Part shown: one piece after another, positions 50,541 to 61,080 of the stretch | Position numbering within the stretch: position 1 is the first letter of the stretch | Layout of the letters: the number at the start of each line of letters is the position of its first letter | Assembly (NCBI RefSeq): GCF_023498005.1 | Contig: NZ_CP097289.1 | Location: 992,001-1,056,000 of the forward strand | Direction of reading: 5' to 3' | From: Streptomyces durmitorensis | GTDB taxonomy: Bacteria; Actinomycetota; Actinomycetes; Streptomycetales; Streptomycetaceae | Length of the DNA stretch: 64,000 bases | The notes under the pieces: generated by a model | The model's input: the letters and a program-made list of their open reading frames with translations, nothing else | Told to the model about the DNA's origin: nothing | Database searches by the model: none | Made by a program: the position numbers and the translations under genes

Positions 50541-50703
50541 GAGGGTTCCTCCGGGTCGTCATCACTGGCCGGTTTGTAGACAGTGCACAGACCCTAGCCG
50601 TCCGGCCACCGGGCCAGGATGTGGCAATACCCACACCTCTCAGCGTTTCTGTTGTGCGAAGTCTCCTTGGAAAGGGAGGCTCTCGTACGTAAGGATCAGC
50701 GCC
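50541..50703. promoter_or_regulatory. bioF-bioB divergent control region
   Basis: GGTTTGT (50570-50576) and ACAGACC (50586-50592) form an imperfect inverted repeat around a nine-base centre (AGACAGTGC), and AAGGGAGG precedes bioB. A TetR-type or other biotin regulator could bind the repeat. Identity of regulator not visible. Confidence 0.45.
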
Positions 50704-51930
50704 ATGGATCTGCTGAACACGCTGGTGGACAAGGGGCTTCGGCGCGAGCTGCCGACCCGCGAAGAAGCGCTGGCCGTGCTGGCCACCTCCGACGACGAGC
50801 TTCTCGACGTGGTTTCCGCCGCCGGGAAGGTACGGCGGCAGTGGTTCGGGCGGCGGGTGAAACTCAACTATCTGGTCAATCTGAAGTCGGGCCTCTGCCC
50901 GGAGGACTGCTCGTACTGTTCGCAGCGTCTTGGCTCGACGGCCGGCATCCTCAAGTACACCTGGCTGAAGCCCGACGAGGCGTCGCAGGCCGCGGCGGCC
51001 GGGGTGGCGGGCGGTGCCAAGCGGGTCTGCCTGGTCGCGAGCGGCCGCGGTCCGACCGACCGCGACGTCGACCGCGTGTCGCAGACCATCGAGGCGATCA
51101 AGGACCAGAACGAAGGCGTCGAGGTGTGCGCGTGCCTCGGGCTGCTCTCCGCGGGCCAGGCGGACAAACTGCGCACGGCGGGCGCGGACGCGTACAACCA
51201 CAATCTCAATACGTCCGAGGGGACGTACGGCGAGATCACCACCACCCACACGTACGCCGATCGCGTGGACACCGTGCAGCAGGCGCAGGCCGCGGGCCTC
51301 TCCGCCTGTTCCGGTCTGATCGCGGGCATGGGCGAGACGGATGACGACCTGGTGGACGTGGTCTACGCACTGCGCGACCTCGACCCCGACTCGGTGCCGG
51401 TCAACTTCCTGATCCCCTTCGAGGGCACCCCGCTGGCCAAGGAGTGGAACCTCACCCCGCAGCGCTGCCTGCGCATCCTCGCGATGGTCCGCTTCGTCTG
51501 CCCCGACGTGGAGGTGCGCATCGCGGGCGGCCGCGAGGTGCATCTGCGCTCGATGCAGCCCCTGGCGCTGCACCTGGCCAACTCCATCTTCCTGGGCGAC
51601 TACCTGACCAGTGAGGGCCAGGCCGGCAAGACCGACCTGGACATGATCGCCGACGCCGGTTTCGAGGTCGAGGGCACGGACACGGTGACGCTGCCGGAGC
51701 ACCGCGCGGACGCGCTCGCGGCGGCGGGGTGCGGATCGCACGGGGACGGCGGGGGCGGCTGCGGGCCCTGCGGCTCGTCCGAACCGGCTGAACCGGCTGA
51801 ACCGGCCGAGCAGTCCGCCGTGCCCGAGCAGTCCGCGTCGTCGGATGCCTCGGAGTCCTCGGAGGCGCGCACGGACCTGGTGGCGGTACGCCGCCGGGGC
51901 GCGGGAACGGACCTGGCGCCCAATGCCTGA
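50704..51930 (+). CDS. bioB: Biotin synthase
   Basis: 408 aa from ATG 50704. Radical SAM: Cys65, Cys69, Cys72 (CPEDCSYC), then [20 protein letters not shown] and [24 protein letters not shown]-like [20 protein letters not shown]. Inserts sulphur into dethiobiotin. Unusual C-terminal tail of about 75 residues: Gly/Cys-rich ([17 protein letters not shown]), then EPA repeats. Overlaps bioA by eight bases. Confidence 0.96.
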   Translation: MDLLNTLVDKGLRRELPTREEALAVLATSDDELLDVVSAAGKVRRQWFGRRVKLNYLVNLKSGLCPEDCSYCSQRLGSTAGILKYTWLKPDEASQAAAAGVAGGAKRVCLVASGRGPTDRDVDRVSQTIEAIKDQNEGVEVCACLGLLSAGQADKLRTAGADAYNHNLNTSEGTYGEITTTHTYADRVDTVQQAQAAGLSACSGLIAGMGETDDDLVDVVYALRDLDPDSVPVNFLIPFEGTPLAKEWNLTPQRCLRILAMVRFVCPDVEVRIAGGREVHLRSMQPLALHLANSIFLGDYLTSEGQAGKTDLDMIADAGFEVEGTDTVTLPEHRADALAAAGCGSHGDGGGGCGPCGSSEPAEPAEPAEQSAVPEQSASSDASESSEARTDLVAVRRRGAGTDLAPNA

Positions 51931-53212
51931 CCTCTCCGTGCCCGAACTGCTCGACCTGGACCGACGCCACGTGTGGCATCCGTACGGCCCCATGCCCGGC
52001 CGCCAGGAGCCCCTGGTCGTCGAGTCGGCGAGCGGCGTGCGGCTCCAGCTGGCGGGCGACGGGGGCGAGTTGGTCGACGGGATGTCGTCCTGGTGGGCGG
52101 CGATCCACGGCTACAACCACCCCGTGCTCAACGACGCGGTCCGCGATCAGCTGGACCGGATGAGCCATGTCATGTTCGGCGGGCTCACCCATGAGCCCGC
52201 CGTCCGGCTGGCGAAGCGCCTTGTCGACATATCGCCGGACGGCCTCGAGCATGTCTTCCTCGCGGACTCCGGTTCGGTGTCGGTCGAGGTCGCGGTCAAG
52301 ATGTGCCTGCAGCACTGGCGCTCGCTCGGCCGACCGGACAAGCGGCGGATGCTGACCTGGCGGGGCGGCTACCACGGGGACACCTGGCAGCCCATGTCGG
52401 TGTGCGACCCCCAGGGCGGCATGCACGAGCTGTGGCAGGGCGCGCTGCCCCAGCAGGTGTTCGCGGACGCGCCGCCTGCGGGGTTCGAGGCGTACGACGA
52501 CGCGTACGCCGATCACCTGCGTGAGGCGATCGGGCGCCACGCGGACGAGCTGGCCGCCGTGATCGTGGAGCCGGTGGTGCAGGGCGCGGGCGGTATGCGG
52601 TTCCACTCCCCCGCCTACCTGCGGGTGCTGAGGGAGGCCTGCGACGAGCACGACGTGCTGCTGGTGTTCGACGAGATCGCCACGGGGTTCGGCCGCACGG
52701 GCGCGCTGTTCGCCGCGGACCACGCAGGCGTCACGCCCGATGTGATGTGCCTGGGCAAGGCGCTGACCGGCGGCTATCTGACGCTGGCGGCGACGCTGTG
52801 CACGGCGCGGGTCGCGGACGGCATCTCGCGGGGCGAGGTGCCGGTCCTTGCCCACGGCCCGACGTTCATGGGCAACCCGCTCGCCACCGCGGTGGCCTGT
52901 GCCTCGATCGAGCTGCTGCTCGGGCAGGACTGGCAGACCGAGGTCAAGCGCATCGAGACGGGTCTGCGCGGCACGCTGACCGAGGCGTCCGCGCTGCCGG
53001 GCGTACGGGACGTACGCGTGCTCGGCGCGATCGGTGTCGTCCAGCTCGACCACGACGTGGACATGGCGGCGGCGACGAGCGCGGCGAGGCGCGAGGGGGT
53101 GTGGGTGCGGCCGTTCCGCGACCTCATCTACACGATGCCGCCGTTCATCACGAGCGACGACGACGTGGCACGGATCGGGCGCGCGGTGTGCGCGGCGGCG
53201 AAGGAGGGCTGA
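51923..53212 (+). CDS. bioA: Adenosylmethionine-8-amino-7-oxononanoate aminotransferase
   Basis: 429 aa, PLP class III aminotransferase: [69 protein letters not shown], and Lys in [16 protein letters not shown]. Uses SAM as amino donor to make 7,8-diaminopelargonate. Overlap with bioB suggests coupled translation. Confidence 0.96.
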   Translation: MPDLSVPELLDLDRRHVWHPYGPMPGRQEPLVVESASGVRLQLAGDGGELVDGMSSWWAAIHGYNHPVLNDAVRDQLDRMSHVMFGGLTHEPAVRLAKRLVDISPDGLEHVFLADSGSVSVEVAVKMCLQHWRSLGRPDKRRMLTWRGGYHGDTWQPMSVCDPQGGMHELWQGALPQQVFADAPPAGFEAYDDAYADHLREAIGRHADELAAVIVEPVVQGAGGMRFHSPAYLRVLREACDEHDVLLVFDEIATGFGRTGALFAADHAGVTPDVMCLGKALTGGYLTLAATLCTARVADGISRGEVPVLAHGPTFMGNPLATAVACASIELLLGQDWQTEVKRIETGLRGTLTEASALPGVRDVRVLGAIGVVQLDHDVDMAAATSAARREGVWVRPFRDLIYTMPPFITSDDDVARIGRAVCAAAKEG

Positions 53213-53213
53213 G

Positions 53214-53945
53214 ATGACGGTCATCGTGGTGTCGGGTACCGGCACCGAGATCGGCAAGACGGTCACGACGGCCGCCGTGGCCGCGCTCGGGCTGGCCGCG
53301 GGGCGCAGTGTCGCGGTGCTCAAGCCCGCGCAGACGGGGGTGGCACCCGGCGAGCCGGGTGACGCGCAGGAGGTGACGCGTCTCGCGGGCGACGAGATCA
53401 CCACCCTGGAACTCGCCCGCTTCCCGGAGCCGCTGGCTCCGAACACGGCGGCGCGGCGGGCGGGCATGGCGCCGGTCCGTCCGTACGAAGTGGCCGACGC
53501 GGCACAGAAGTTGGCGACGGAGCACGACCTGGTCCTGGTCGAGGGCGCGGGCGGCCTGCTCGTACGCTACGACGACGAGGGCTCCTCCCTCGCGGACGCC
53601 GCCCGCCTCCTCGCGGCCCCGGTTCTGGTGGTCACGCCGGCGGGCCTGGGCACCTTGAACATGACGGCTCTCACCACGGAGGCGCTGCGGGCCCGCGGCC
53701 TGACCCCCCTGGGCGTGACGATCGGCAGCTGGCCCGCCGCACCGGACCTGGCAGCACGCTGCAACCTCGCGGACCTGCCGGAACAGGCAGAGGCCCCGCT
53801 CCTGGGCGCGGTGCCCGAGCGGGCGGGCGCCCTGTCACGCGCCGACTTCCGGGCACGGGCCGGGGGCTGGCTGGGTCCGGAGCTGGGCGGTACATGGGAC
53901 GGGGCGGCATTCACGGCACGGGAGGCGGCGGTGCGGGCGGGCTGA
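53214..53945 (+). CDS. bioD: Dethiobiotin synthetase
   Basis: 243 aa. P-loop-like VSGTGTEIGKTVTTAAV, KPAQTG, and VEGAGGLLVRYDD. Closes the ureido ring of dethiobiotin with ATP and CO2. One base after bioA; a terminator follows. Confidence 0.95.
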   Translation: MTVIVVSGTGTEIGKTVTTAAVAALGLAAGRSVAVLKPAQTGVAPGEPGDAQEVTRLAGDEITTLELARFPEPLAPNTAARRAGMAPVRPYEVADAAQKLATEHDLVLVEGAGGLLVRYDDEGSSLADAARLLAAPVLVVTPAGLGTLNMTALTTEALRARGLTPLGVTIGSWPAAPDLAARCNLADLPEQAEAPLLGAVPERAGALSRADFRARAGGWLGPELGGTWDGAAFTAREAAVRAG

Positions 53946-53956
53946 GGCCCCGGGGC

Positions 53957-53979
53957 CGGGAGGGTCTGTGACCCTCCCG
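53957..53979 (+). terminator. Terminator after bioBAD
   Basis: CGGGAGGGTC (53957-53966), loop TGT, GACCCTCCCG (53970-53979): perfect 10-bp stem, followed by CCTCCTTT. It lies 11 bases past the bioD stop. The 'C' at 53957 closes the stem. Confidence 0.88.
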
Positions 53980-54355
53980 CCTCCTTTGCCTGGCCGGGCC
54001 CGCGTGGACGCGGCGGGTGCTGCGACACCCGGGCTGTGGGCGGATCCGGCGGCGGCAGACGCCGCGTGCGTACGGGAGCGCCGGTCGCGGGGCATCCGGC
54101 AGCGACACGCATGGATCCTCGCGACGCGGATCGGCGTAGTCCGCCCCGGCACGACCGGACGAGGCGCAGCCGGTTCCTCAGGTCCGCCCCCTCGCTCCTC
54201 CCGAGCGCGCCCCGCCGACCCAAGATGGCCGTGCCGTCGCCCCGGCGGCTGTGCGAGCGCTCGCCGCCGGGGCGACTCGGTGCCGTTCGTGTGGGGGAAA
54301 GCGGCGTCGCCGGGGCACCATTGCGGTATCCGCTCGCCCCGTCGAGGAGGGCCCC
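53980..54355. other. Intergenic stretch before methyltransferase, no gene seen
   Basis: About 375 bases after the bio terminator without a convincing gene; long open readings exist, but have shadow composition (Arg/Ala/Pro-rich). The promoter of the methyltransferase gene should lie in the right half; GAGGAGG precedes its ATG. Confidence 0.5.
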
Positions 54356-55027
54356 ATGTCACCTCGCTCCGCCAAGGCAGCGTCCCGGGACGCCGTGTAC
54401 CATCCCGTCTTCGCCCGTTTCTACGCCCGCCAGAGCGTGGCCGCCGAGCGCGTGATCGCGACGTACCGCAGAGAGCTGCTCGCCGGGCTCTCCGGCCGTG
54501 TGATCGAGGTCGGCGCGGGGAACGGCCTGAACTTCGCGCACTATCCGGGGGCGGTCTCCGAGGTCGTCGCCATCGAACCGGAGCGCATCCTGCGACAGTT
54601 GGCGGCCTCAGCGGCCGTGCGGGCCGACGTACCGGTCGATGTCGTGCCCGGCGCCGCCGAGGCCCTGCCCGTCAAGAGCGAGGCCTTCGACGGCGCCGTG
54701 GCCTCACTGGTCCTGTGCAGCGTGCGCGACGTGCCCCGCGCCCTCGCCGAGCTGCGGCGCGTGCTGCGGCCCGGCGGCGAGCTGCGGTTCTTCGAGCACG
54801 GCGTGGCTCCGGGCTCGGGGATGGCGACCGCGCAGCGCGCCCTGGACCGCACGGTGTGGCCGCTGCTCTTCGGCGGCTGTCACGTCGCACGGGACACCCT
54901 GGGCGCCCTGCGCGCCGCGGGTTTCGAACTCGGCCCGTACCGAAGGCTGTTGGTACCGGCGAAGGGACCGCGACTGCCCTCCTCGTACTGCGTGCTCGGC
55001 ACGGCACGGCGGCCGGAGAACGACTGA
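54356..55027 (+). CDS. Class I SAM-dependent methyltransferase
   Basis: 223 aa. YHPVFARFYARQS at the start, SAM site RVIEVGAGNGLNFAHYPG, acidic residue VVAIEPERILRQLA, then VASLVLCSVRDVPRALAELR and LRPGGELRFFEHG. UbiE/Methyltransf_11 type; resembles phospholipid or thiol methyltransferases. Substrate unknown. Confidence 0.9.
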   Translation: MSPRSAKAASRDAVYHPVFARFYARQSVAAERVIATYRRELLAGLSGRVIEVGAGNGLNFAHYPGAVSEVVAIEPERILRQLAASAAVRADVPVDVVPGAAEALPVKSEAFDGAVASLVLCSVRDVPRALAELRRVLRPGGELRFFEHGVAPGSGMATAQRALDRTVWPLLFGGCHVARDTLGALRAAGFELGPYRRLLVPAKGPRLPSSYCVLGTARRPEND

Positions 55028-55034
55028 CCGGGCG

Positions 55035-55397
55035 TCAGATCAACTGCGTGAGGTTGACCGCGTTGCCGTCCGGGTCCTTGATGTGCGCGACGCGCTGCCC
55101 CCACGGCATGTCGTTGGCCGGCCCGAGCGTCTCGCCGCCCAGGGATTCCACCCGCTCGAGGAGGTCGTCCACCGCCTCCACCGCGACGCTCAGCAGAATC
55201 CGCTGGGGCGTGTCGAGCGGCACGCTCGTGTCCGAGACGACGCCGAGTTCCGAGTCGCCGATGCGCAGGTCCACGAAGAACGCGGGCCCCTCCTCCGGAG
55301 TCCTCGACACCTCCTGGGCCCCGAGCAGCTCCTGGTAGAACCGCAGCAGGCGGTCGAGATCAGGGGTGATGATCATCGGCTGGATGGCGGCAGGCAT
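55035..55397 (-). CDS. VOC/glyoxalase-fold protein, 120 aa
   Basis: One VOC module: IQPMIITPDLDRLLRFYQEL, LGAQEVSRTPEEGPAFFVDL, then VAHIKDPDGNAVNLTQLI. May be a dioxygenase, resistance or lyase family member; metal ligands His/Glu are incomplete (His at VAHI, no Glu at the end). Convergent to the methyltransferase. Confidence 0.88.
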   Translation of the reverse strand: MPAAIQPMIITPDLDRLLRFYQELLGAQEVSRTPEEGPAFFVDLRIGDSELGVVSDTSVPLDTPQRILLSVAVEAVDDLLERVESLGGETLGPANDMPWGQRVAHIKDPDGNAVNLTQLI

Positions 55398-55447
55398 GGG
55401 CGTCCTCCTGAAGTGCGGCTCTCTCCCACCGAACCTATCCTCGCCGC

Positions 55448-55798
55448 ATGATCAATGGCGCGCACCTCATCATCTACAGCAATGACGCCGATGCGGACCG
55501 GGACTTCTTCCGGGACGTACTGAAGTATCCCCACGTCGACGCGGGCGGCGGGTGGCTGATCTTCAGGCTGCCGCCTGCCGAGGCCGCGGTCCATCCCACC
55601 CCGGGACCGGAGTCGCACGAGCTCTATCTGATGTGCGACGACGTGGAAGTGACGGTGCGTGAACTGACCGCCAAGGGGGTGCAGTTCACCCAGCCGGTCA
55701 CCGACGCCGGGTGGGGTCTGCTCACGCGCTTCCGGCTGCCGGGCGGCGGCGAGGTCGGCCTGTACGAACCGCGCCACCCGCGGGCCACCGACCTGTGA
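55448..55798 (+). CDS. VOC/glyoxalase-fold protein, 116 aa
   Basis: AHLIIYSNDADADRDFFRDV, LKYPHVDAGGGWLIFRLPPA, HELYLMCDDVEVTVRELTAK, ending GEVGLYEPRHPRA with Glu in the usual metal position. Divergent from the other VOC gene, 50 bases apart; the two are not close copies. Confidence 0.88.
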   Translation: MINGAHLIIYSNDADADRDFFRDVLKYPHVDAGGGWLIFRLPPAEAAVHPTPGPESHELYLMCDDVEVTVRELTAKGVQFTQPVTDAGWGLLTRFRLPGGGEVGLYEPRHPRATDL

Positions 55799-55852
55799 GC
55801 TCCCGCCGGGCGGCGGCTCCCCCGGTCGCTCCCCCGGTTGCTCCCCCGGCGG

Positions 55853-56224
55853 CTAAAGGCTCCACTTCCGCAGCTCGTCCGCGATGGTGCGCACGCTCGC
55901 CCCGTCCTCCTTCACCAGACGGGCCAGTTCGCGCACCTGCTCGGGCGAGGTGACGACCTTCAGGCCGCTCGCGACCAGATAGGCGTAGGCGGCGGACGAG
56001 GCGAAGAGGGCGTTGGAGCGTTCCAGGGCGGGGATGTGCAGCAGGACCTGGAGCAGGGCGGCGGCGCGGTCGTGCGGGCTTTCGTAGACGGGCACGCCGA
56101 ATATCTCCGCCTCGTGCCGGCTGACGGCGGCCACCAGGGCACCCCAGTCGGTGACCTGTGGGTCTCCCGGCGTCTTGTGTTCGGCGACCATCAACAGCCA
56201 GGCAAGATCGATTCTGAGGTTCAA
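55853..56224 (-). CDS. Doc-like toxin with degenerate Fic motif
   Basis: 123 aa. The fold order matches Doc/Fic toxins, but HPFxDGNKR is replaced by HIPALERSNALFA (residues about 63-75). AYLVASGLKVVTSPEQVREL resembles the Doc C-terminal. If Fic chemistry is lost, this may be an altered-mechanism toxin. It lies four bases after the antitoxin gene. Confidence 0.75.
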   Translation of the reverse strand: MNLRIDLAWLLMVAEHKTPGDPQVTDWGALVAAVSRHEAEIFGVPVYESPHDRAAALLQVLLHIPALERSNALFASSAAYAYLVASGLKVVTSPEQVRELARLVKEDGASVRTIADELRKWSL

Positions 56225-56228
56225 GGGC

Positions 56229-56456
56229 TTAACGACGACCCTCGCGCTCGGGACCGAACTCCTCGGCGAAGACGGATTCGTACTGCTTCATGAAATCGGC
56301 GGCTGCCTCGACGAAGGTGTGGCCGACCTCGCCGGCGTCCTGTTTGACCAGTTCCTCGATGTAGCGGTTCACGCTCATCCCGCGGGCCAGCGCGCGCTCG
56401 CGCGCGGCCCGGGCGGTGCCTTCGTCCACCCGCACGTTCAGCTGGGTCTTCGCCAT
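56229..56456 (-). CDS. RHH-type antitoxin, 75 aa
   Basis: Ribbon-helix-helix N-terminus: MAKTQLNVRVDEGTARAARE, RALARGMSVNRYIEELVKQD. Acidic C-terminal helix (FMKQYESVFAEEFG) to bind toxin. First gene of the pair and probable autorepressor. Confidence 0.88.
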   Translation of the reverse strand: MAKTQLNVRVDEGTARAARERALARGMSVNRYIEELVKQDAGEVGHTFVEAAADFMKQYESVFAEEFGPEREGRR

Positions 56457-56651
56457 GCCTTCAAGCTAGCGCCGCGACGCTAGCACCGGCAAGAGGGCAA
56501 GGGCGGGCGCAGGGGCGCACAGGAATCCCCGGCCAGTGCCCCTTACATACGTCTCCGGTTCACGACCTTGGAGGGATACCGGCACCCGCCCCGACCCTCT
56601 ACTCTCGGCAGGATTACGGGAGTTGGAACGGCCACGACCCAGGAGGCGGCC

Positions 56652-57515
56652 TTGTCCACACCTGCTTCGGCACCGGCCCCAGGCCTTGCGGAGCCCATCG
56701 AGGTCGCCGCGCGCGCACGCGCGCTGACCAAGGCGTACGGCTCCGGCGAGACAGCTGTGCTCGCCCTCGACTCGGTCGACGTGGACATCGCACGCGGCCG
56801 GTTCACGGCGGTCATGGGCCCGTCCGGTTCGGGCAAGTCCACGCTCATGCACCTGCTCGCCGGACTCGACACCGTCTCCGCGGGACAGGTGTGGCTCGGC
56901 GACACCGAGATCACGGGGCTCAAGGAGCGGGAGCTGACGCAGCTGCGTCGGGACCGCATCGGGTTCATGTTCCAGTCCTTCAATCTCATCCCCACCCTGA
57001 ACGCCCTGGAGAACATCACGCTGCCCATGGACATCGCGGGCCAGCGCCCCGACCGGGAGTGGCTGGAGTACGTCATCGACACGCTCGGCCTGCGCGACCG
57101 CCTGGGGCACCGGCCCGCCCAGCTCTCCGGCGGCCAGCAGCAGCGCGTGGCCTGTGCGCGGGCGCTCGTGTCGCGCCCCGAGCTGATCTTCGCGGACGAG
57201 CCGACCGGCAACCTCGACTCGCGCGCGGGCCTCGAAGTGCTCGGCTTCCTGCGTGACGCCGTGGACAAGCTGGAGCAGACCGTCGTCATGGTGACCCATG
57301 ACCCGGGCGCCGCCGCCCACTCCGACCTGGTGCTCTTCCTCGCGGACGGCCGCATCGTCGACGAGATGCCGCGCCCGACGGCGGAGTCGGTCCTGGAACG
57401 CCTCAAGCGGTTCGACGTGATCCACGCGCTGCCGCAGGAGAGCCGCCCCGAACAGGAGAGCCCTCCCGGGGCCGACGGCGACCAGGGCGCCGACAGCACG
57501 CCGGACCGGGACTGA
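56652..57515 (+). CDS. ABC transporter ATPase (MacB/LolD type)
   Basis: 287 aa from TTG 56652, with CAGGAGG five bases upstream. Walker A GPSGSGKS (56-63), Q-loop [12 protein letters not shown], signature LSGGQQQ (158-164), Walker B LIFADEP (178-184). Energises the FtsX-type permease in the next gene. Tail Pro/Glu-rich. Confidence 0.95.
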   Translation: MSTPASAPAPGLAEPIEVAARARALTKAYGSGETAVLALDSVDVDIARGRFTAVMGPSGSGKSTLMHLLAGLDTVSAGQVWLGDTEITGLKERELTQLRRDRIGFMFQSFNLIPTLNALENITLPMDIAGQRPDREWLEYVIDTLGLRDRLGHRPAQLSGGQQQRVACARALVSRPELIFADEPTGNLDSRAGLEVLGFLRDAVDKLEQTVVMVTHDPGAAAHSDLVLFLADGRIVDEMPRPTAESVLERLKRFDVIHALPQESRPEQESPPGADGDQGADSTPDRD

Positions 57516-57529
57516 GGCGGTCCGCGGCC

Positions 57530-60094
57530 ATGCTGAAGGCGACCCTCAGGAGCTTCCTCGCACACAAGGGCAGGCTGCTGCTCTCCGCGCTCGCCGTGAT
57601 CCTCTCGGTGGCGTTCGTCGCGGGCAGCCTCATCTTCTCGGACACGGTGGCCCGCACCTTCGACCGCCTCTTCGCCTCGACGTCCGCCGATGTGACCGTC
57701 GAGCCGAAGGAGGACCTCGACGAGGCGGTGCCGTCGGGGCAGACACCGACGGTCCCCGCCAAGCTCGCCGGGCGCCTCGCCGAGGTCGACGGGGTCGCGA
57801 GGACCCGTGTCGACGCGGCCGTCGAGAACCTCACGGTCGTCGACAGCGAGAACGACCCGGTGGGCTCCACCACCGGCGCCCCCACCATCGCCACCAACTG
57901 GTACGTCACCGACCGCAGCCCCGTCGAGCTGACCTCGGGGCACGCCCCGCGCGGCAAGGACCAGGCGCTGCTCGACGCGGACACGGCCGACAAGAAGGAT
58001 GTGCGGATCGGCGACACCCTCACGGTGCTCGCCGCGCCCGGCTCCTTCAAGGTCGAGGTCGTCGGCATCGTCACCTTCACCACCACCAACCCCGGCGCGG
58101 CCCTGGTCTTCCTGGACACCCCGACCGCCCAGCGTGAGCTCCTGGGCGACAAGGACGCGGCGACGGGCATCTCGGTGGACGCCGACCCCGGCGTGAGCGA
58201 CACCGAGCTCAAGCGCCGTATCGCCGCCGACCTGGGCTCGGGCTACGACCTCAAGACCGCCGACGAACAGGCCGAGTCGGCGGCGTCCGAACTCGGCGGC
58301 TTCCTGGACGTCATCAAGTACGTGATGCTCGGCTTCGCCGGGATCGCCGTCCTGGTCGGCATCTTCCTGATCGTCAACACCTTCTCGATGCTGATCGCGC
58401 AGCGCACGCGCGAACTGGGCCTACTGCGCGCGCTCGGAGCCGACCGCAGGCAGGTGCGCCGCTCCGTGCTCACCGAGGCGGTCCTGCTCGGCGCGGTCGG
58501 CTCCACGGTCGGCCTCGCGGCGGGGATCGGCCTTGCGGCCGGGCTCATCGAGCTGATGGGCCTGTTCGGGATGAACCTGAAGTCCACCGAGATGGTCATC
58601 GGGTGGGCAACTCCCGTCGTCTCGTACGTCGTCGGGGTCGGCGTCACGTTCGTCGCGGCCTACCTCCCCGCACGGCGCGCGGCGCACGTGTCGCCGATGG
58701 CGGCGCTCGCCGACGCGGAGATCGCGGGCGTGGGACGGCCGTTGAGGATCCGCGCCGCGGTCGGCGCGGTCGTGGCGGCGGCGGGCGCGGCCGCGCTCGT
58801 GGGCTGCGCCACCGCGGAGAAGACCTCCTCGGCCGCGTCCCTGCTCGGGCTCGGCCTCGTCCTGACCCTGATCGCCACCGTGATCGCGGGGCCGCTCCTG
58901 GTCCGCCCGGTGATCCGGGTGCTCGGCGGCGCGTTCCCCGCCCTGTTCGGCTCGGTCGGCCGGATGAGCCAGCGCAACGCGCTGCGCAACCCGCGCCGCA
59001 CGGGTGCCACGGCCGCCGCCCTGATGGTGGGCCTCGCCCTGGTGAGCGGCATGTCGGTGGCGAGCGCTTCGATGACCAAGTCGTTCGACGAACAGATCGA
59101 CAAAACGCTGGGCGCCGACTTCGTCGTACAGAACAGCAACTTCATGCCGTTCTCGCAGGAGATCACCGAAAAGGTGCGGGACACCGACGGCGCCGGGCTC
59201 GTCGTGCGCCAGCGGTTCGCGCCCGTGAAGGTGTCCATGCCGGACGGCAAGAGCGTGGAGACGACCGCGGCGGGCTACGACCCGCGTCTGGACGACGTCG
59301 CCCGCGTCACGTACGTCGAAGGCGGCACCGCTCAGGCCCTCGCGCCCGGAAGCATCGCCATGCAGCGGGACTTCGCGCGGGACCACAAGGCGCGGGTGGG
59401 CTCCGAGCTGCCCGTGGAGTTCCCCGGCGGGCGCAAGACGGAACTGACGGTGGGCGCGCTCACCGACCAGCCGGGGTCCGAGGGGTTCGGCATCGAGGGC
59501 GGGCTCTTCTTCGGGATGGGGACGGTCGAGGAGTACGTGCCGGGCGGGCAGGACTCCGCGCTGTACGTGAACGCGGCCTCGAGCACGGATGCCGACACGC
59601 TGCGCGAGCGGCTCGAGAAGACCCTCGACCCGTATCCGCAGGTGCAGGTCCGCGACCAGGCGGACTACAAGGAACTGATCCGCGAGCAGATCGCCGTGAT
59701 GCTCTACCTCGTCTACGCGCTCCTCGGCCTGGCGATCATCATCGCGGTCCTCGGTGTGATCAACACCCTGGCCCTCTCGGTCGTCGAACGCACCCGTGAG
59801 ATCGGTCTGCTGCGCGCCATCGGGCTCGCCCGGCGGCAGTTGCGCCGGATGATCCGCCTCGAATCGGTGGTGATCGCGGTGTTCGGCGCCATGCTGGGGC
59901 TCGCGCTCGGCCTGGTGTGGGGCGTCGCGGCGCAGCAAGTGCTCGCGCTGCAGGGCATGACGGCGTTCGCGATCCCCTGGACGACGGTGATCGCGGTGCT
60001 GATCGGATCGGTGGTCGTGGGCCTCGCCGCGGCGCTGCTGCCCGCGCTGCGTGCATCACGCATGAATGTGCTGGCGGCCATCGCGCATGAGTGA
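57530..60094 (+). CDS. FtsX/MacB-type ABC permease
   Basis: 854 aa. First helix 16-38, large extracellular domain to about 260, three helices at about 265-400 ([20 protein letters not shown]), a central pair of helices, second extracellular domain, and final three helices ([20 protein letters not shown]). Duplicated FtsX layout. Exports lipids, peptides or drugs; 14 bases after the ATPase. Confidence 0.95.
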   Translation: MLKATLRSFLAHKGRLLLSALAVILSVAFVAGSLIFSDTVARTFDRLFASTSADVTVEPKEDLDEAVPSGQTPTVPAKLAGRLAEVDGVARTRVDAAVENLTVVDSENDPVGSTTGAPTIATNWYVTDRSPVELTSGHAPRGKDQALLDADTADKKDVRIGDTLTVLAAPGSFKVEVVGIVTFTTTNPGAALVFLDTPTAQRELLGDKDAATGISVDADPGVSDTELKRRIAADLGSGYDLKTADEQAESAASELGGFLDVIKYVMLGFAGIAVLVGIFLIVNTFSMLIAQRTRELGLLRALGADRRQVRRSVLTEAVLLGAVGSTVGLAAGIGLAAGLIELMGLFGMNLKSTEMVIGWATPVVSYVVGVGVTFVAAYLPARRAAHVSPMAALADAEIAGVGRPLRIRAAVGAVVAAAGAAALVGCATAEKTSSAASLLGLGLVLTLIATVIAGPLLVRPVIRVLGGAFPALFGSVGRMSQRNALRNPRRTGATAAALMVGLALVSGMSVASASMTKSFDEQIDKTLGADFVVQNSNFMPFSQEITEKVRDTDGAGLVVRQRFAPVKVSMPDGKSVETTAAGYDPRLDDVARVTYVEGGTAQALAPGSIAMQRDFARDHKARVGSELPVEFPGGRKTELTVGALTDQPGSEGFGIEGGLFFGMGTVEEYVPGGQDSALYVNAASSTDADTLRERLEKTLDPYPQVQVRDQADYKELIREQIAVMLYLVYALLGLAIIIAVLGVINTLALSVVERTREIGLLRAIGLARRQLRRMIRLESVVIAVFGAMLGLALGLVWGVAAQQVLALQGMTAFAIPWTTVIAVLIGSVVVGLAAALLPALRASRMNVLAAIAHE

Positions 60095-60143
60095 TGAGCT
60101 GGGGCCGAATGTGCCCAACTGTCCATACGCGTGAGGAGAGTTC

Positions 60144-61034
60144 ATGACTCGCCCGTTCCGCTTCGGGGTCAACATGGTCGCCCTTTCCACCGGCGACGCG
60201 TGGCGCGAGAAGTGCCGCAAGGCGGAGGCACTCGGCTACGACGTCATCCTGGTCGCCGACCATCTCGGCATGCCCTCACCGTTCCCCTCGCTCGTCGCCG
60301 CGGCCGAGGCCACCGAGCGGCCCCGCGTCGGCACGTTCGTCCTGAACACCGGGTTCTGGAACCCCACGCTGCTCGCCCGCGAGGTGGCGACCGCGGACCA
60401 GCTCACGGGCGGCCGCCTGGAGGTGGGGCTCGGCACGGGATACGTCGGACCGGAGCACGACGTAGCAGGCCTGCCCTGGGGCACGCCCGGTGAACGCGTG
60501 GACCATCTCCGGCGCACCGTCGAGGAGTTGGACAGGCTCCTCGGCTCCGACGAGCACCAGCCGCGGCCTCTGCAGCAGCCCAGGCCGCCGCTCCTTGTCG
60601 GCGGCAACGGCGACCGCCTGCTGAAGCTGGCGGCCGAGCACGCCGACATCGCGGCGTTCACCGGCGCCAAGGCGGCGCCGGGCGACAGCAGCGGGAAGAT
60701 GAGCCACCTCACGCCCGAGGAGCTGGACGAGCGGGTCGCCACCTACCGGCGCCTGGCCGCGGGCCGCTCCGCACCGGCGGAGCTGAACCTGCTGACCCAG
60801 CTGGTGGAGGTGACCGGCGACCGCCGGAGAGCGATCAAGCCCCTCCTCGACTACATCCCGCATCTCACCGAGGACGCGGCGCTCGACCTGCCGCTCCTGC
60901 TGGTCGGCACCGTCCGGCAGATCGCCGACCAGCTGCGCGCCCAGCGGGAGCGGTACGGCTTCTCGTACATCACGGTCCTCGAACCGTACTTCGAGGCGTT
61001 CGGTCCGGTCATCGAGGAGCTGGCCGACGAGTGA
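60144..61034 (+). CDS. LLM-class F420-dependent oxidoreductase
   Basis: 296 aa, luciferase-like TIM barrel: RFGVNMVALSTGDAWREKCR, AEALGYDVILVADHLGMPS, RVGTFVLNTGFWNPTLLARE, and ATADQLTGGRLEVGLGTGYV. The MSMEG/F420 type by these motifs. Substrate unknown. Possibly cotranscribed with the ABC genes. Confidence 0.92.
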   Translation: MTRPFRFGVNMVALSTGDAWREKCRKAEALGYDVILVADHLGMPSPFPSLVAAAEATERPRVGTFVLNTGFWNPTLLAREVATADQLTGGRLEVGLGTGYVGPEHDVAGLPWGTPGERVDHLRRTVEELDRLLGSDEHQPRPLQQPRPPLLVGGNGDRLLKLAAEHADIAAFTGAKAAPGDSSGKMSHLTPEELDERVATYRRLAAGRSAPAELNLLTQLVEVTGDRRRAIKPLLDYIPHLTEDAALDLPLLLVGTVRQIADQLRAQRERYGFSYITVLEPYFEAFGPVIEELADE

Positions 61035-61080
61035 GCGCCGGGCCGGGGGCCCGGCCGCTCGTGCCGCCGGACCCCGCGGG

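Noticed and set aside
49648..51993. 781-codon minus-strand reading over bioF/bioB
   Set aside because: Covers parts of two well-supported genes on opposite strands; residues are Arg/Gly-rich without domain.
56466..57943. Minus-strand readings opposite the ABC ATPase
   Set aside because: Shadows of a gene with intact Walker motifs; no domain.
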